64,000 bases of DNA from Hermetia illucens. Lineage: Eukaryota > Arthropoda > Insecta > Diptera > Stratiomyidae. Under the pieces are notes generated by a model that ran no database searches, was not told the DNA's origin, and saw nothing but the letters and a program-made list of their open reading frames with translations. Shown here piece after piece: positions 44,401 through 63,198 of this stretch. Every line of letters starts with the position of its first letter. Within the stretch, counting starts at the first letter, position 1. The stretch lies in NCBI RefSeq assembly GCF_905115235.1, contig NC_051851.1, forward strand, positions 116,754,868-116,818,867, written 5' to 3'. Made by a program: the position numbers and the translations under genes.

Positions 44401-46808
44401 GTCTGTAGGAATCGGGCGTAAGAAAAGTGTACGAGATGAAGATGAAGGTTTTGTAAAAACAAAGCATTTTTTAAAACTGCCTGTCTGTTAGTAACTTTTA
44501 TTGGAAACCAACTAAATTGATGATCTACGAATTTGTTAACAAGTAATCAACAACACGATTTTATACTAACTGATCGGGGGGGATCGTGGAGATTACTTCT
44601 CTTCTGTGGGTGTTTTTCATGGTTATTGGTTGGTTTTCGAGGGGAGGGGAGGGAGAACTCGAATAACTTGCTAATAACCAACTGCAAGTCTACAAACAAC
44701 ACCAAAACTTCAAATTTCACAAGTACAACAGCGTTTTTCAGAATTTCGCTCCGCCAGAAACCCTAAAACGGCAACGTTTTTTTTTTCAAAAAATTCAATG
44801 CCTTTAAAATCGAGAACGGCAGCCCTAACCTCTTCTATCGAAAACGATCCCCACCCATTAACATAAAAGAAATCTAAAAAGAGCAAATGCGGTAGCTCTG
44901 TACACAAAATACCCATAGAATAACGTCGGCAACACTGTTCCAACATTCCCAGGTAAACGTCACTCAAATTTCAGCACACCTCCCAAACCCAAGACGTCTA
45001 TGCTTTTACACAATTCATAAGAAAATCACAAAACCCTTCAAATGTATTGCGCTTACTTTTCAGTTATATTCAACTTTTAATTATCAATCAAAACCGTTGA
45101 ATAATTCGTTAGTTAACCATCAACCATCAATCAATTGAAATTATTCGAATAACGAATGGAAATCAAAACATTAGTTACACATTTTCGAATAACAATTGAA
45201 TTTTCAATTATTATTCGTTTGCCGTTAATCGCAACTAACTTTTGCACAACACTGGCTAAAACCTTTTTGGTTTCAGATCAAATTTGGAGTCGCTACACAT
45301 TCCGCAGTTGGAGGACTCTAGTTACGATCTTTGTTGGACTAATGCCTCGTAATTTAGTTATTTTTGTCTTAACATTTTCAAACAAATCTCAAAGTTGTTC
45401 TAAATATGACTAATAAAATGCCCATGTTTGATTGAATTCCAATTAATTTTCACAAAAGAGTGGAGTGGAGTAGAGTGGTTTCCAGTTTATTCGTCATTCT
45501 TAGTGCAATGCAGATGTGCAGACAAGTAGCGTTTCATTTATTTATATTAGACCGTTTATTAAAAATATCATAGAAATTCCAATAGAGGTATAGTAATGCC
45601 TGTACCTAGGACCTGGTGTCTTACAAGCTAAATTAAAATGAATTGTTTAAAAATTAGCAAGTCTCGAAGCTTCTTTTGCACATATTGATGATCAATTCGT
45701 GGTGTATTGTATTCTATCGGACATATTTTTAGGTGACATAGAGCGGAGTCTCATCACCGAAAAACGACCAGGAAGTGGGAAATAAAATACCACTCACCGG
45801 CTAGAGCCTCCGCCATAGTTCCATTTATCACCATCTCATCAACACCCCACTTTGATGCCTCATCTTAATTGTCACTGATTCTAGCATCTCTCCATTCTCG
45901 CGGCTCACCTAGCGGAGCTGGTCTCCTTTCAAAATTCAAACAAACAAGCACTTTCGTGGCTAGCAGTAAGTTCTTTCATAAGCATTCTTCTCTTTTTTAT
46001 TAGATCGCAAGATTTTATTATCTTGAGGTTTCTCTATCTAAATCAAGATCTCGTACTAAAAATCCTGTTAGAAATAAGCTCTAGATGATGACATGTGTCG
46101 TTGGCCCAGATCTCGCATTGCATTTGGAAAGGTAATTTGATGCCAGATGTCACATAGATTGTGGCAACCCTTTCTCTTTATATGCAAAGGAGCTGGGGAC
46201 TGTCCTGAACGTTATATTCAACTCGTGTATTGAAAACGTATGGCAAATCATGTCCAAAATGCTCGAACAATTTACGACTAAGGCATCCATTTCATGCCTC
46301 CAAAATTTGACTGGTTAAATGGGTCTTACCTCTCGATATTTCTGCAAATACATCGTCAGCGGTGCCACATAATTATCAAATCCTAGAGTTTGCATAGCGT
46401 GCAGAATATCATCACCATTCACTGTTTTCCTGTTCTCACTGTGGCTTCGGTCGATTGCTTCCGAAGTTATGAACGAAATGAATTCCGACACGCACTCCTG
46501 AATGCATTCGCGGGCATCCTTCGCTATTTTACCGTTCTCCGGAATAGCTTTCTTCATGATCTTGACGATATTGCAGATGGGTAGGAAACGGTCCTGCTCC
46601 CTAAGTAGAGTGCTTTTCGACTGACTGTCGGTGCTCTCTTCGTCTGGGGAAATATTGCGAGAATTTAATGTAAAGTATGGAATCGGCGGAATTCGAATAC
46701 AAAAGAAGAGTTAAGATCCTTTAGTAGACGCTCACCTGATCCGTCGTCTGGGAGCATGTAGTTATCTTCAGAAAACAGGGATGATATTGCATCGCTGTTT
46801 TGATTCAT
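38479..46808 (-). CDS. Nf-YB: Nuclear transcription factor Y subunit beta (NF-YB), four exons
   Basis: Exons in transcript order: 46,808-46,736, 46,643-46,330, 38,787-38,712 and 38,549-38,479. All have GT-AG borders and stay in frame: 177 aa. Residues about 39-129 are the H2B-like histone fold that pairs with NF-YC, so that the NF-Y trimer binds CCAAT boxes in the nucleus: [60 protein letters not shown] and [14 protein letters not shown]. The first two exons are certain. The last two ([18 protein letters not shown]..., ending [11 protein letters not shown]) are assigned because the phase fits, splice sites are strong, a poly-A signal follows and the strand matches. They could belong to another minus-strand gene. 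The intron between them is 7.5 kb and full of transposons. ATG 46,808 is the first in frame. Confidence 0.88.
38788..39415. other. NF-YB intron 3, proximal part
   Basis: AT-rich intronic DNA with no recognised element before the RTE-A fragment. A possible minus-strand donor near 39,091 was checked, but its upstream frames are closed. Confidence 0.45.
39418..39808 (+). mobile_element. RTE-A 3' fragment in the NF-YB intron
   Basis: Encodes [40 protein letters not shown] and [20 protein letters not shown]. It ends TTGTTGCGCCGTTGATGATG. A 12-bp loss removes SNWWT-type residues near 39,729. 5'-truncated, antisense to NF-YB, with a well-kept sequence. Confidence 0.9.
39809..40149. other. unassigned intronic stretch
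   Basis: About 340 bp beginning with a short GACAGACAGGCGGACG tract (possibly a PTR tail remnant with ATTGAATCAATTCTAGTAAA). Nothing else recognised. Confidence 0.4.
40150..40660 (+). mobile_element. second mariner-like remnant
   Basis: Frames give [20 protein letters not shown] (family: TGDETW), a [12 protein letters not shown]-like block, NNAPSYNPL (HHDNAPAH) and [13 protein letters not shown] (SPDLAPxDFFLF). It is a different, more decayed mariner lineage from 8,063-9,331, because the second aspartate block reads differently. No terminal repeats found. Just beyond the coding remnant, CTGATGA at about 40,681 and CGAAAC at about 40,703 again resemble a hammerhead core, but the stem between them is poor. 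Confidence 0.75.
40895..40985 (+). repeat. PTR family head fragment
   Basis: AACATGTCGAGAAACAGGAA, CTGGGCACCTGAAACGG and TTTAAGTTCGAC of the PTR body, with an 18-bp poly-C run (40,952-40,969) where the family normally has a short C stretch after GGGGA. The middle of the element is deleted. Confidence 0.6.
41017..41109 (+). mobile_element. SINE 3' end, copy 4
   Basis: GTTCCGTTACGGCTTTAAAT, GAAGTGCTCTGACATGCTTC, AAGGCCCTGATCCAATGTGG and ATTGCGCCAACGGTTATTATT. 5'-truncated copy in the NF-YB intron, antisense to that gene's sense strand. Confidence 0.85.
41110..41564. other. unassigned intronic stretch
   Basis: A 90-codon plus ORF (41,233-41,505) has no recognisable domain and lies inside the NF-YB intron. 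Treated as chance. Confidence 0.4.
41565..41745 (-). mobile_element. old RTE-A 3'-end remnant
   Basis: The reverse complement matches the RTE-A 3' end with many changes: TCATCATCAATAGCG then GTTGCAACC, GTCTAGGCCTGCCTTA and GAGGTCCACCATTTGAA. More diverged than the copies at 23.9 and 39.4 kb, hence an older insertion. Confidence 0.65.
41807..41845. repeat. 39-nt hairpin
   Basis: TTTCCTTTTGTGCAAT (41,807-41,822) pairs with ATTGCATAAAAGGAAA (41,830-41,845), one mismatch, 7-nt loop. In an intron of NF-YB. Too short for a typical miRNA precursor. Confidence 0.6.
41846..44156. other. unassigned AT-rich intronic stretch
   Basis: About 2.3 kb within the NF-YB intron. A PTR head fragment lies at about 42,620-42,720 (AAATACAAACAAATCGAGAA, GGGTTTTGTGTTTCTCTATG). 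The rest shows only chance ORFs. No other element recognised. Confidence 0.45.
44157..45254. mobile_element. hAT-type non-autonomous transposon in the NF-YB intron
   Basis: A 1,098-bp block bounded by inverted repeats. The left end is CAGTGTTGCGCAGTAGTTAA. The right end, reverse-complemented, is CAGTGTTGTGCAAAAGTTAG. The CAGTG start is typical of hAT elements. The flanks GCAAAAAA (44,149-44,156) and GCTAAAAC (45,255-45,262) agree at 6 of 8 positions, as expected for an old 8-bp target duplication. Both subterminal zones are dense in short TTAATTG/CAATTAA motifs. No transposase domain is recognised in the middle, so it would depend on another element. Confidence 0.82.
45255..46329. other. NF-YB intron 3, promoter-proximal part
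   Basis: Intronic DNA next to the strong donor at 46,329. Reading on past that donor gives REVRPI and a stop within 18 nt, so an unspliced form would lose the C-terminal tail. No exon was recognised between 45,255 and 46,329. Confidence 0.5.
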
Positions 46809-47353
46809 TGCAAAAAATACTGTAGCCGTATTTTAAAAAAATATAAAAGTGATATGCAACACTTCCTGAACAACAAATAAATAACAAGCCGATGTCAGCG
46901 ACCATTCGCTCTTCTTGACATTTGGTGCGCTTCGTTCCAGTCTCGAGACTCGAGGAACAGTATGTACAGCAAACAATGAGTATTGCCAGGTACGAAAATG
47001 TTATTGTAAGACTCTGCAATCGTGCAGACTCAATTAAGAATTTTATCGTTTTGGTAACTATGTGTAATCAAAATAAGTTTCGAAATCTATCTAAAAATTT
47101 TGTTAAAACTAGTCTGAATTGAAACGTTGTCTAAAATAACTTTGTCGCGCCCTGTACCTTCCAATAAAATTCCAACAACGACGAGGTGAAATCTGTCATA
47201 AATTTATACTTGACAGCAAATTTTCCATCCACTCGTGGTTGCTATCGTTGCCGTGCTTAGATCGTTTGTCGCGGCCGTAGAAGTTTTTACGTTGAAACTA
47301 CGTTAGTAATTTGTTGCCAAAACGATTCAAGGAACTATTAAATAGATCGTGCG
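46809..47353. promoter_or_regulatory. shared upstream region of NF-YB and MetAP2
   Basis: 545 bp between two divergent start codons, holding both 5' UTRs and presumably a bidirectional promoter. It has CCAAT at 47,161-47,165, the motif NF-Y itself binds, and a GC-rich piece (TTTGTCGCGGCCGTAG, about 47,267-47,282) near the MetAP2 start. No TATA box stands out. Autoregulation by NF-Y is only a suggestion: one CCAAT is expected by chance in this length. Confidence 0.6.
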
Positions 47354-56289
<8,936 letters not shown>

Positions 56290-56484
56290 GATACATACTC
56301 AAGCGTGATGTATGAGAAACTACAGTTTAGGGAGACGGAAAGTTGATGAGTAATGAAGATGGAAATGAGAAAATTTAATCAAGGTTTACTCTAATTTAAT
56401 TTAATGATAAATTGAATACAGTTTAGAACATCAAGTGTATGCATTGAGAAGAGAAGAATAGTTTGTTATAATATTTTTACCCGA

Positions 56485-56490
56485 AATAAA
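56485..56490 (+). terminator. polyadenylation signal of MetAP2
   Basis: AATAAA 196 nt after the stop codon, the first good match downstream. Confidence 0.65.
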
Positions 56491-58719
56491 ATGTATCTGG
56501 TCATTCTTACAACTGCCGCGTGGTTCAATGTTTCACCTATTTTGTATTTGCTCCTCGACTAACAAAGAAGGTGAGTTCCCTTTTGACCTTCCCATTAGAG
56601 TTTATATCAATTTTTGAACGTAAGTTACAATTTTTTTTACATAAAAACGGGATTCAATTCAACGTCGAAGTTACGGTGTGTAAAACAAACTCAGGATTTC
56701 AGGCATTACGCAATATTTTTGAGAAGGGTGAAGAGGTGCCATTTTGAATCAACAGAAAACTCCCAATATTTTCTCTAAAGGCATAAACGCTAAAAAAAGC
56801 ACAATTTTTATCAAATGCTCGGTTTTGTTCTTCTGATCACATCACATCATCAATTTAGTGAAGAAATGTATTCCATTCACCATAATCTTCAAACCAACAA
56901 GGAGGCAGGGGCATATTAAAATACCATGGTACAATGAGCTCCGTTAGAAGTACGTATGTTCCTTTGATCTTAAATCATTGTCTCAATGGAAAGAAAATAT
57001 ACCTTTCCTATATTACATATGGATGTCTAGCTAGGCTGTTAAATTGCAAATGGTACCAGTGGAAAAGAAGCCAATCAAAACTTATGAGCATGCGCTTCTA
57101 AAATGATCTGTTCGCAAATTCTTTGCAATCTTGTATATTCGAATCAAGCAGACTCCACAGGAGAAACTGTTCCTCTCTGCCCTAAATCTCATTTTGTTGA
57201 GCCGTAGTCAACAAAATAGATTTAGAGCAGAGAGAGTGGCTGATTCAATTCGCAATCCATCTGCGTATTTGATTGGGCCACAAGCCCAGTGTCTTTCTGG
57301 AGTTCACTTTTTTACCTATCCTGTGTATATTTTTCTTGATTTAAATATACAAATTGTTCAGTATAATCAAATCTGTAGGGCTCGTAAAATCAAGATTATG
57401 CTTCGTGTAGACAGTTTCGTGATATTGTTTGAGTGTATAGTACGAGTGGGCTCTTGATCCATGTCAAATAGGAATAACATAAAAAATATGACAATATATA
57501 TAATATTGTTTGTAGTCTAAGCAAAATCTGTGGCTTTGATGAAATCATGCACAGATGATCCAAATTATTTTTCTGGAGAAATTTTGAATGAAGGAAAGAA
57601 TTCGAAAAGAACAATAAAATGCAGTCTTTTCTTTATTCATTTATTTTCACGCTTCCTGTTAAACGCGTAGTTTCTAATTGTCGTTTTCTTGGTGTATATT
57701 GCGAGAGTTTCTACATACTGCGCACCAAGTAACATTTTCAATATAATAATTAGCCATTTTATTAACAATTCACACTTTTATTCCACCCTTTGCATTTTGG
57801 TTGAAACAGTTCTTTCTGAGAAGGGTAGTTAAGATAATCATTTAACTCAAGTCTATTTACAATGCTTTCAGTTGGAATTATTTCTAAATGAGTAAAATAT
57901 GAGGAATAATTTTATAAATTAATCTTAGAAATAAGTGAAGGATTGTAGATTTGTAAAGCAATCGAATTGAGTGTAATATATGAGTGTTTTAACAGAAAAG
58001 AATAAAATTGTAGAGTGACGGCAATTTGCAGCTGTATAATGTTTACTCGACCTCAGCCTCTTCCTTTCAGAGCCCATTGAAAATAGAATCGTCGCTTGTA
58101 TTTTATCATTTCCAGTGAGATATATACAGGGTGTTCATAACTATTGGATAAAGTGTAAAAAATATTTAGTATTTTTCTATTTCTTAATCATTTGGCTGCC
58201 CCAGGCATTTCAATTTCTAGAAAAAATTCGTCGCCCTTACACCAGTAAAATCAACTCAGAAACTTCGTCAGCTAGAGCAGGGGTATAAACGTTGAATCGT
58301 GGGTAATAGTTGCAAAAAATATGTTTTTCTCCCCTAAAATTTTGCTTTTTAATCCTATTTTCCTCATACCATATACAATGTGCTAACTTTTTTATAAAAA
58401 AAATGAATATCTCTTTCGTCATAATAAAGCGTTCCTAAGATCATTCCATCCCATTTTCACAATTAGTGGTAGTTACAGGCTCGGTAATGTGAACCAAAAA
58501 AATAAAAAAAAAACAAAAATTTCACAAAATAAATAAATTTATTTTCGATGAAGAAAAATATACTTGATGAATAAAAATTAAAAGATGATTATATTCTAAG
58601 TGTTTTCATTTTTTTTTTATAGAAACTGTTTAATGTATTATTATTATTCTGTTAAGGGAAAGTCGCACCGTGTCCTTAAAGAGCTATTATGCCCCTTTTG
58701 CTGGTTATAGTGTACCTAT
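56491..58719. other. AT-rich spacer downstream of MetAP2
   Basis: About 2.2 kb. Apart from the hairpin at 57,173-57,234 no gene or known repeat is recognised. ORFs are short and low in complexity. Confidence 0.45.
57173..57234. ncRNA. miRNA-precursor-like hairpin (candidate)
   Basis: Left arm CTCTCTGCCCTAAATCTCAT then TTTGTTGA; 7-nt loop GCCGTAG; right arm TCAACAAAATAGATTTAGAG then CAGAGAG. 26 pairs, one C/A mismatch and one bulged C. Arm length suits an insect pre-miRNA, though the loop is small. No known miRNA seed was recognised. It could equally be a tiny MITE or a recent inverted duplication. Confidence 0.45.
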
Positions 58720-59640
58720 TAATCATAGTATCTCAAGCAAGCCTATAACCGTCAGGAACTTCAGTATATTCCTTACTTCCAGATCTTTCAACTTTGCATC
58801 TGGTATTAAGTGATCTCCCAGATGCCTTGACTTACTTTGCATAAGTGCCGGACACTGTCCCAGGATGTGTATAATGGTTTCATCACACTCCGGATAAAAC
58901 CTGCAGGCAGTGTCCGCAGATATCCCTATCTTCCCTAGGTGATAGTTTCGCCGACAGTGACCAGTTAGAATTCCCACTAAGATTCGGAAGTTCTTTTTGG
59001 TAAGTTTTAAGCAATTCTTTGTGCGCATGGGTTCATATCCCCAATAAGCACTCTGGACTGCTCCATCCCTGGTAGGTCCGCCCATTATAGTTCCCTCAAC
59101 CGTTCCTCTTCATTTCTTAGTGTCATAACCATGAACCCGTTTCCGATCCCACAGAAGGGTTCTGACTCATGTAAAGGCCCCTCTGTTCCTTCTTTGGCTA
59201 GTTCGTCCGCTGCCTCGTTGCCTTCCAACCCAGCATGGCCTGGAACCCAGAGTATCCAGACCTTGTTGGAGGAGCCGAGTGTATTCAGTTTCTTAAGGCA
59301 CTCCCATACGCGTTTAGAGTTCACCTGATTGGGCCCAAGTGCATTTATCGCTGCTTGGCTGTCGGTGATTTTTTGGCGTACTGTCGTGGTATGTTCTGCC
59401 CCTTGTAGCTCCTTTGGAGATTAAAGGCGTCTATGTCCGCCTTGAATATGCTAGTGTACCTACCCATGGGCTCCAAGTACATTTTCCTTGGACCAATGAC
59501 ACCGTCACCTGCTCCCTCTGCTGTGAGGGATCCGTCAGTGTACCAAGTAATCAGTTGCTGGTTTAAGCCATATGTCCTAGCCACGCTCTCCCAGTTTGCC
59601 TTGTTCAATGTAGCCAGCCTCCATTGTTAAACAGTAAGGG
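58720..59640 (-). mobile_element. LINE 3' part with RNase H domain
   Basis: Minus-strand pieces in order: ITWYTDGSLTAEGAG (RNase H first Asp), KVWILWVPGHAGLEGNEAAD with ELAKEGTEGP (RNase H end), then RILVGILTGHCRRNYHLGKI and the zinc-knuckle-like CRFYPECDETIIHILGQCPA, with a stop at 58,723. An RNase H after the RT is a mark of the I/Jockey-type LINE groups, not of RTE. Two frame changes separate the ORFs (near 59,340 and 59,085). The RT itself is missing upstream of 59,640. Confidence 0.8.
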
Positions 59641-60464
59641 AGTTTTCGTTAAAAAAGGATGTAACGGAAATTAAATTATGGGGAAGCACCCCATCCCTGC
59701 GGAAGTCATATTCTGCTCCTTCTGTTAAGTTTTTTCAAATGAATCAAGCGGAACGAGAGAGCGGTTTATGAAAATGTAAGGCCTTGTACGTTGGTCTCAA
59801 ATAATTCCTGCTCAAGCTTTCAAATTTCATCGGTTTTATAGTATGTTCTACGATTGAATCCAGTGGTGACTACTGCGAAAATTAAAATTCCCTTTTTGGG
59901 CAAAAATACATTCGCTGACATTGCTTTCGTGTTGTGCTAGTTTTAAGTTAACACTTACAATGGCAGTCGAATTTATTGGTAATTTTTTCTACTAATTAAA
60001 CTTTTACAACCGCTCTTAGGAACCCGTAATAATTAATAACCCATTACACTGAAATGGTAATGGTGTCTTCAAACGAATCAAAGTTAACGAAAATCAATTA
60101 TGTCCATTAAGTAGCAGTTATGAAAGGTTTTTACTTCTTTTAGGTCTTTGGGTTCAAGTGGTTGGTTTTTTTTTTAATGAGTGCATTTCCATTTAAGCTA
60201 TTATAACTACTACAAATTGTGTACTTAGGACGAAATGATGTTAACACAATTTTATCACAGATTAATTTTTGGTAGGAAAAATAGTGCTCTGTATGTTAAA
60301 ATTCAATAAAAATTATGTTTAAAAAAAAAAAAATAGGGAGAAAAAACACAGAAGTTTCCGGAATGATTTTTTAAAAAATCGTTTATTTCGTTCAACTTTA
60401 CAGATTGTTCAAAATTTTTCATACCAATATCCCTCTTGATTCGATGCACAACTGTCAGCACCTC
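59641..60464. other. unassigned AT-rich spacer
   Basis: No ORF or repeat recognised. Contains poly-A and poly-T runs near 60,320 and 60,165. Confidence 0.4.
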
Positions 60465-60625
60465 ACCTAATAATTGAAGGCGTCATTGACTCAGGTACTC
60501 ACAGCTGTGACGACTGGTATCCGACATCAAATCACGATACAAATTCCACTTCCACCAGTGAGATTTGAACCGCGACCTTCCGTACGACCGCCTTGTCCTC
60601 TAATATTTGAGCCACCCGGACACAT
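60465..60625 (-). mobile_element. SINE 5' half, copy 6 (minus strand)
   Basis: Read on the minus strand: GTGTCCGGGTGGCTCAAAT (box A-like), GGCGGTCGTACGGAAGG, box B GGTTCAAATCTCACTGG, TGAGTACCTGAGTCAATGA. It gives the fullest tRNA-like head in the window. The tail half is absent. Confidence 0.85.
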
Positions 60626-60644
60626 TCAGAGTCTTAGAATGCAA

Positions 60645-61085
60645 TAAATTTACATAAAAGAGACAAATTTGAATTATTATAACTTTGTCAGTAACAGTGT
60701 GTTTTCTACCAAACTGGGTTGTATCATGACCTATATTACTGCAAAACATGGTGATTTTAGGATAAATATAAAGGGAGCTCTCAATTCTAAAAATAACAAA
60801 TATGGTAATATACTATCATTAACTTTATTTAAATAGTTATTGAGGATACTTTGAGGCCTAGGCACCATATAGTAATAGCCTCGCGGTTTTTTCAGATTTT
60901 TAGGTTGGATAGTTTCTGAGAATAGATCCGTGAAAAAAATGACCATTTTCCATTCCCCCCGTTGCATCGTCAGAAATGATTTTATATTAATGGGGTTCTA
61001 AAATAATAGGTTTGACAGACTGGCAGACGGATGGACAGAAAGACAGAAAACCGATTTTAAGGTTTTGTTTTACACAAAATCTTAA
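60645..61085 (+). repeat. PTR family copy
   Basis: TTATTATAACTTTGTCAGTA, AACAGTGTG, ATATGGTAATATACTATCAT, GAGGCCTAGGCACCATATAG, TTTTTAGGTTGGATAGTTTC, GACAGAAAGACAGAAAACCG and the terminal hairpin AAGGTTTTGTTTTACACAAA ending near 61,083. Confidence 0.8.
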
Positions 61086-61382
61086 AAAGAAATAATAAGG
61101 GGGTTCGAATATTTTCACCTCGTGCCAGTATTTTCTCCTTACGCTCCTGAAATTATACCCTAGATTTGTGCCAGTCGGAGTATTCACAGGGGGCTAGTAT
61201 ATCGAGGGCGACTATTCTAAGTATACGCAATATTTACACGATGGTTCGCATCTCAAAAATCATAGTTCTAATTGTGGTGAAAATTTCAGAAAATATTTAC
61301 CTAGTAGGAAATATCTATATTGTACTATGTAATACTGAGTTCATACCTTAAAATCTAATATTTTGGGAAATTAAATACAACA

Positions 61383-62672
61383 CCGGACAGCGAATCAATG
61401 CCTGACGACTGGCATTATCTGTCTCATACATAAAAAGAGAGATATCACACAGTGCAGCAATTATAGAGGTATCACGTTGCTGAGTATCATTTATAAGATA
61501 TTCTAAACTATCTTGCTAAGCCGGATAGCCCCATACGCCCAGAACATCATTGGCCCATGCCAAAGACGTTTCACTCCAGGCAAATTAGCAACAGATAAGA
61601 TTTTCTCTCTGCGGCAAGCGCTGGTAAAACTGTTGGAATATGGACATCAGTTGCATAATCTCTTCATCGACTTTAAAGCCGCCTATAATAGCATAGCCCG
61701 GGTAAAACTGTACACGGCCATGAGAGAATTCGGTATCCCGACGAAATTAATAAGACTGGCTAGGCTGACCCTGACCAATGTGCGAGGCCAGATAAAAGCA
61801 GCAGGATCACTCTCAAGACCATTCGACATCAACAACGGTCTACGACAAGGGGATGCGCTATCATGCGTCCTCTTTAACTTGGCCCTAGAGAAAGTGATCC
61901 TGTGCTGAGGTAAATGCAAGAGGTACGATCCTCTTTAAGTCCACCCAACTACTGGCCTATGCTAACAATATCGACATCATAGGAAGAACCACCCGAGACG
62001 TACAAACTGCCTTCATCCAGATCGAGCAGGCGGCGCGAGATCCTGGGCTGCACATCAATGAAGGCAAGACAAAATATATGGTGGCAACGTCAGCACCGAA
62101 GACGAACCAACCAACAGCATCAAACCGCACTGGTCAGCCAACAGAGCCTATTTCAGCTTACAAAAACTGTTCCGCTAGAAACGTCTCACCATAGGGTCAA
62201 AGCTCTAACTGTACAAGACTATGATCTTGCCAGTCCTCATGTATTCCTTGGAGACTTGGGTTCTTAGCAAGAAAAATTGCGAACTCTTGGCCGCATTCGA
62301 GAGAAGAATTTTTGGCCCCCTACATGAGGATGGACGATTCCGTAGCATACATAACGACGAAATCTATGAGCGATAACATGACCGTCAGGCTGTGTAAAAA
62401 ATCCGGCTCAATAAGTTACGGTGGTCGGGTCACTTAATCCGTATGGATGAGGATGATCCAGCCTGGAAAGTCTATAAAGGGTAATATCTATGGTAGAAAA
62501 AGAAGACGAGGCAGACCCTGTCTAAGATGGACCGATGGCGTAGGTCAGGACGCCAGACAGATTTTAGGGATATCGGATTGCTGGACCTCGGCGCAAAACC
62601 GGGATGTCTGGAGTTCCTTATTAAAGCGGTCCTAGACCTGATACCGGTTGTTGCGCCGTTGATCATGATAAA
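61383..62672 (+). mobile_element. RTE-A LINE 3' half
   Basis: RT pieces: SGQRINA-type start, a 131-codon ORF (61,513-61,908) with IGPCQRRFTPGKLATDKIFS, LFIDFKAAYNSIARVKLY (motif A with Asn for the second Asp) and NGLRQGDALSCVLFNLALE. A YANN-like AYANNIDII follows where YADD belongs (about 61,960), so this copy could not polymerise even without its frame changes. Then come a deletion near 62,135, [10 protein letters not shown]-like and [20 protein letters not shown], and the end TTGTTGCGCCGTTGATCATG. Confidence 0.9.
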
Positions 62673-62778
62673 TTGCAACACCTGTTTTGGACTGCCGATT
62701 TATTCCACACGTATTCCCGCTTCTCAAATAGTAAATAGTCAAAATGCCTTAGAAGAGAAATCTTGACTAAGCCCTTTC

Positions 62779-63198
62779 TTGCCCGATATTAGAAGATCTC
62801 GCCGGAAGGTTACATATGCGTCAGGCGAAGGGATCGTTGCACTTTCATTCCTGATGCAAGTTGGGTGGTATATGTTGTCTTATGCAACACGGCTGTATCA
62901 GATGTTTATGCCTTTTTCAGATGATCTACGTTTGAGTGCTCATCGACAACCGCTACTTTCTATAAATCTTAACCATCTTATCTACTTTTTCCTATCCTTC
63001 TTCCATTTAGGAAATAAAAAGTGTATTTTCATTTCGTTTCTGTCTGTTGAGAAAACGATCTTTTACCTACGTAATAATTGCTATGTTCTTTCTAGCCGAC
63101 ATACTAGCTGTGTATGTAATAAGAATGGAGTGGAAGTAGATCCATTTCAATTTAATCATGAAAACCAAATATCGTTTTCTAGAAAAAAACTTGTTTAG
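62779..63198 (+). other. unidentified 139-codon ORF
   Basis: Longest ORF of the last 1.3 kb. It begins MPDIRRSRRKVTYASGEGIV and has hydrophobic parts (ALSFLMQVGWYMLSYATRLY and HLIYFFLSFFHLG). No family recognised, no splice or promoter support, and the later half is AT-rich. It may be chance or part of an exon of a gene beyond the window. Confidence 0.25.

Noticed and set aside
46312-46329. REVRPI ending as the true NF-YB C-terminus
   Set aside because: GAG/GTAAGA is a strong donor, and two in-phase exons with a poly-A signal give a normal-length tail. The read-through form is at most a minor variant.
60515-60600. tRNA gene
   Set aside because: Box A/B-like sequence belongs to the head of the repeated SINE. 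No cloverleaf with intact acceptor arm is present.
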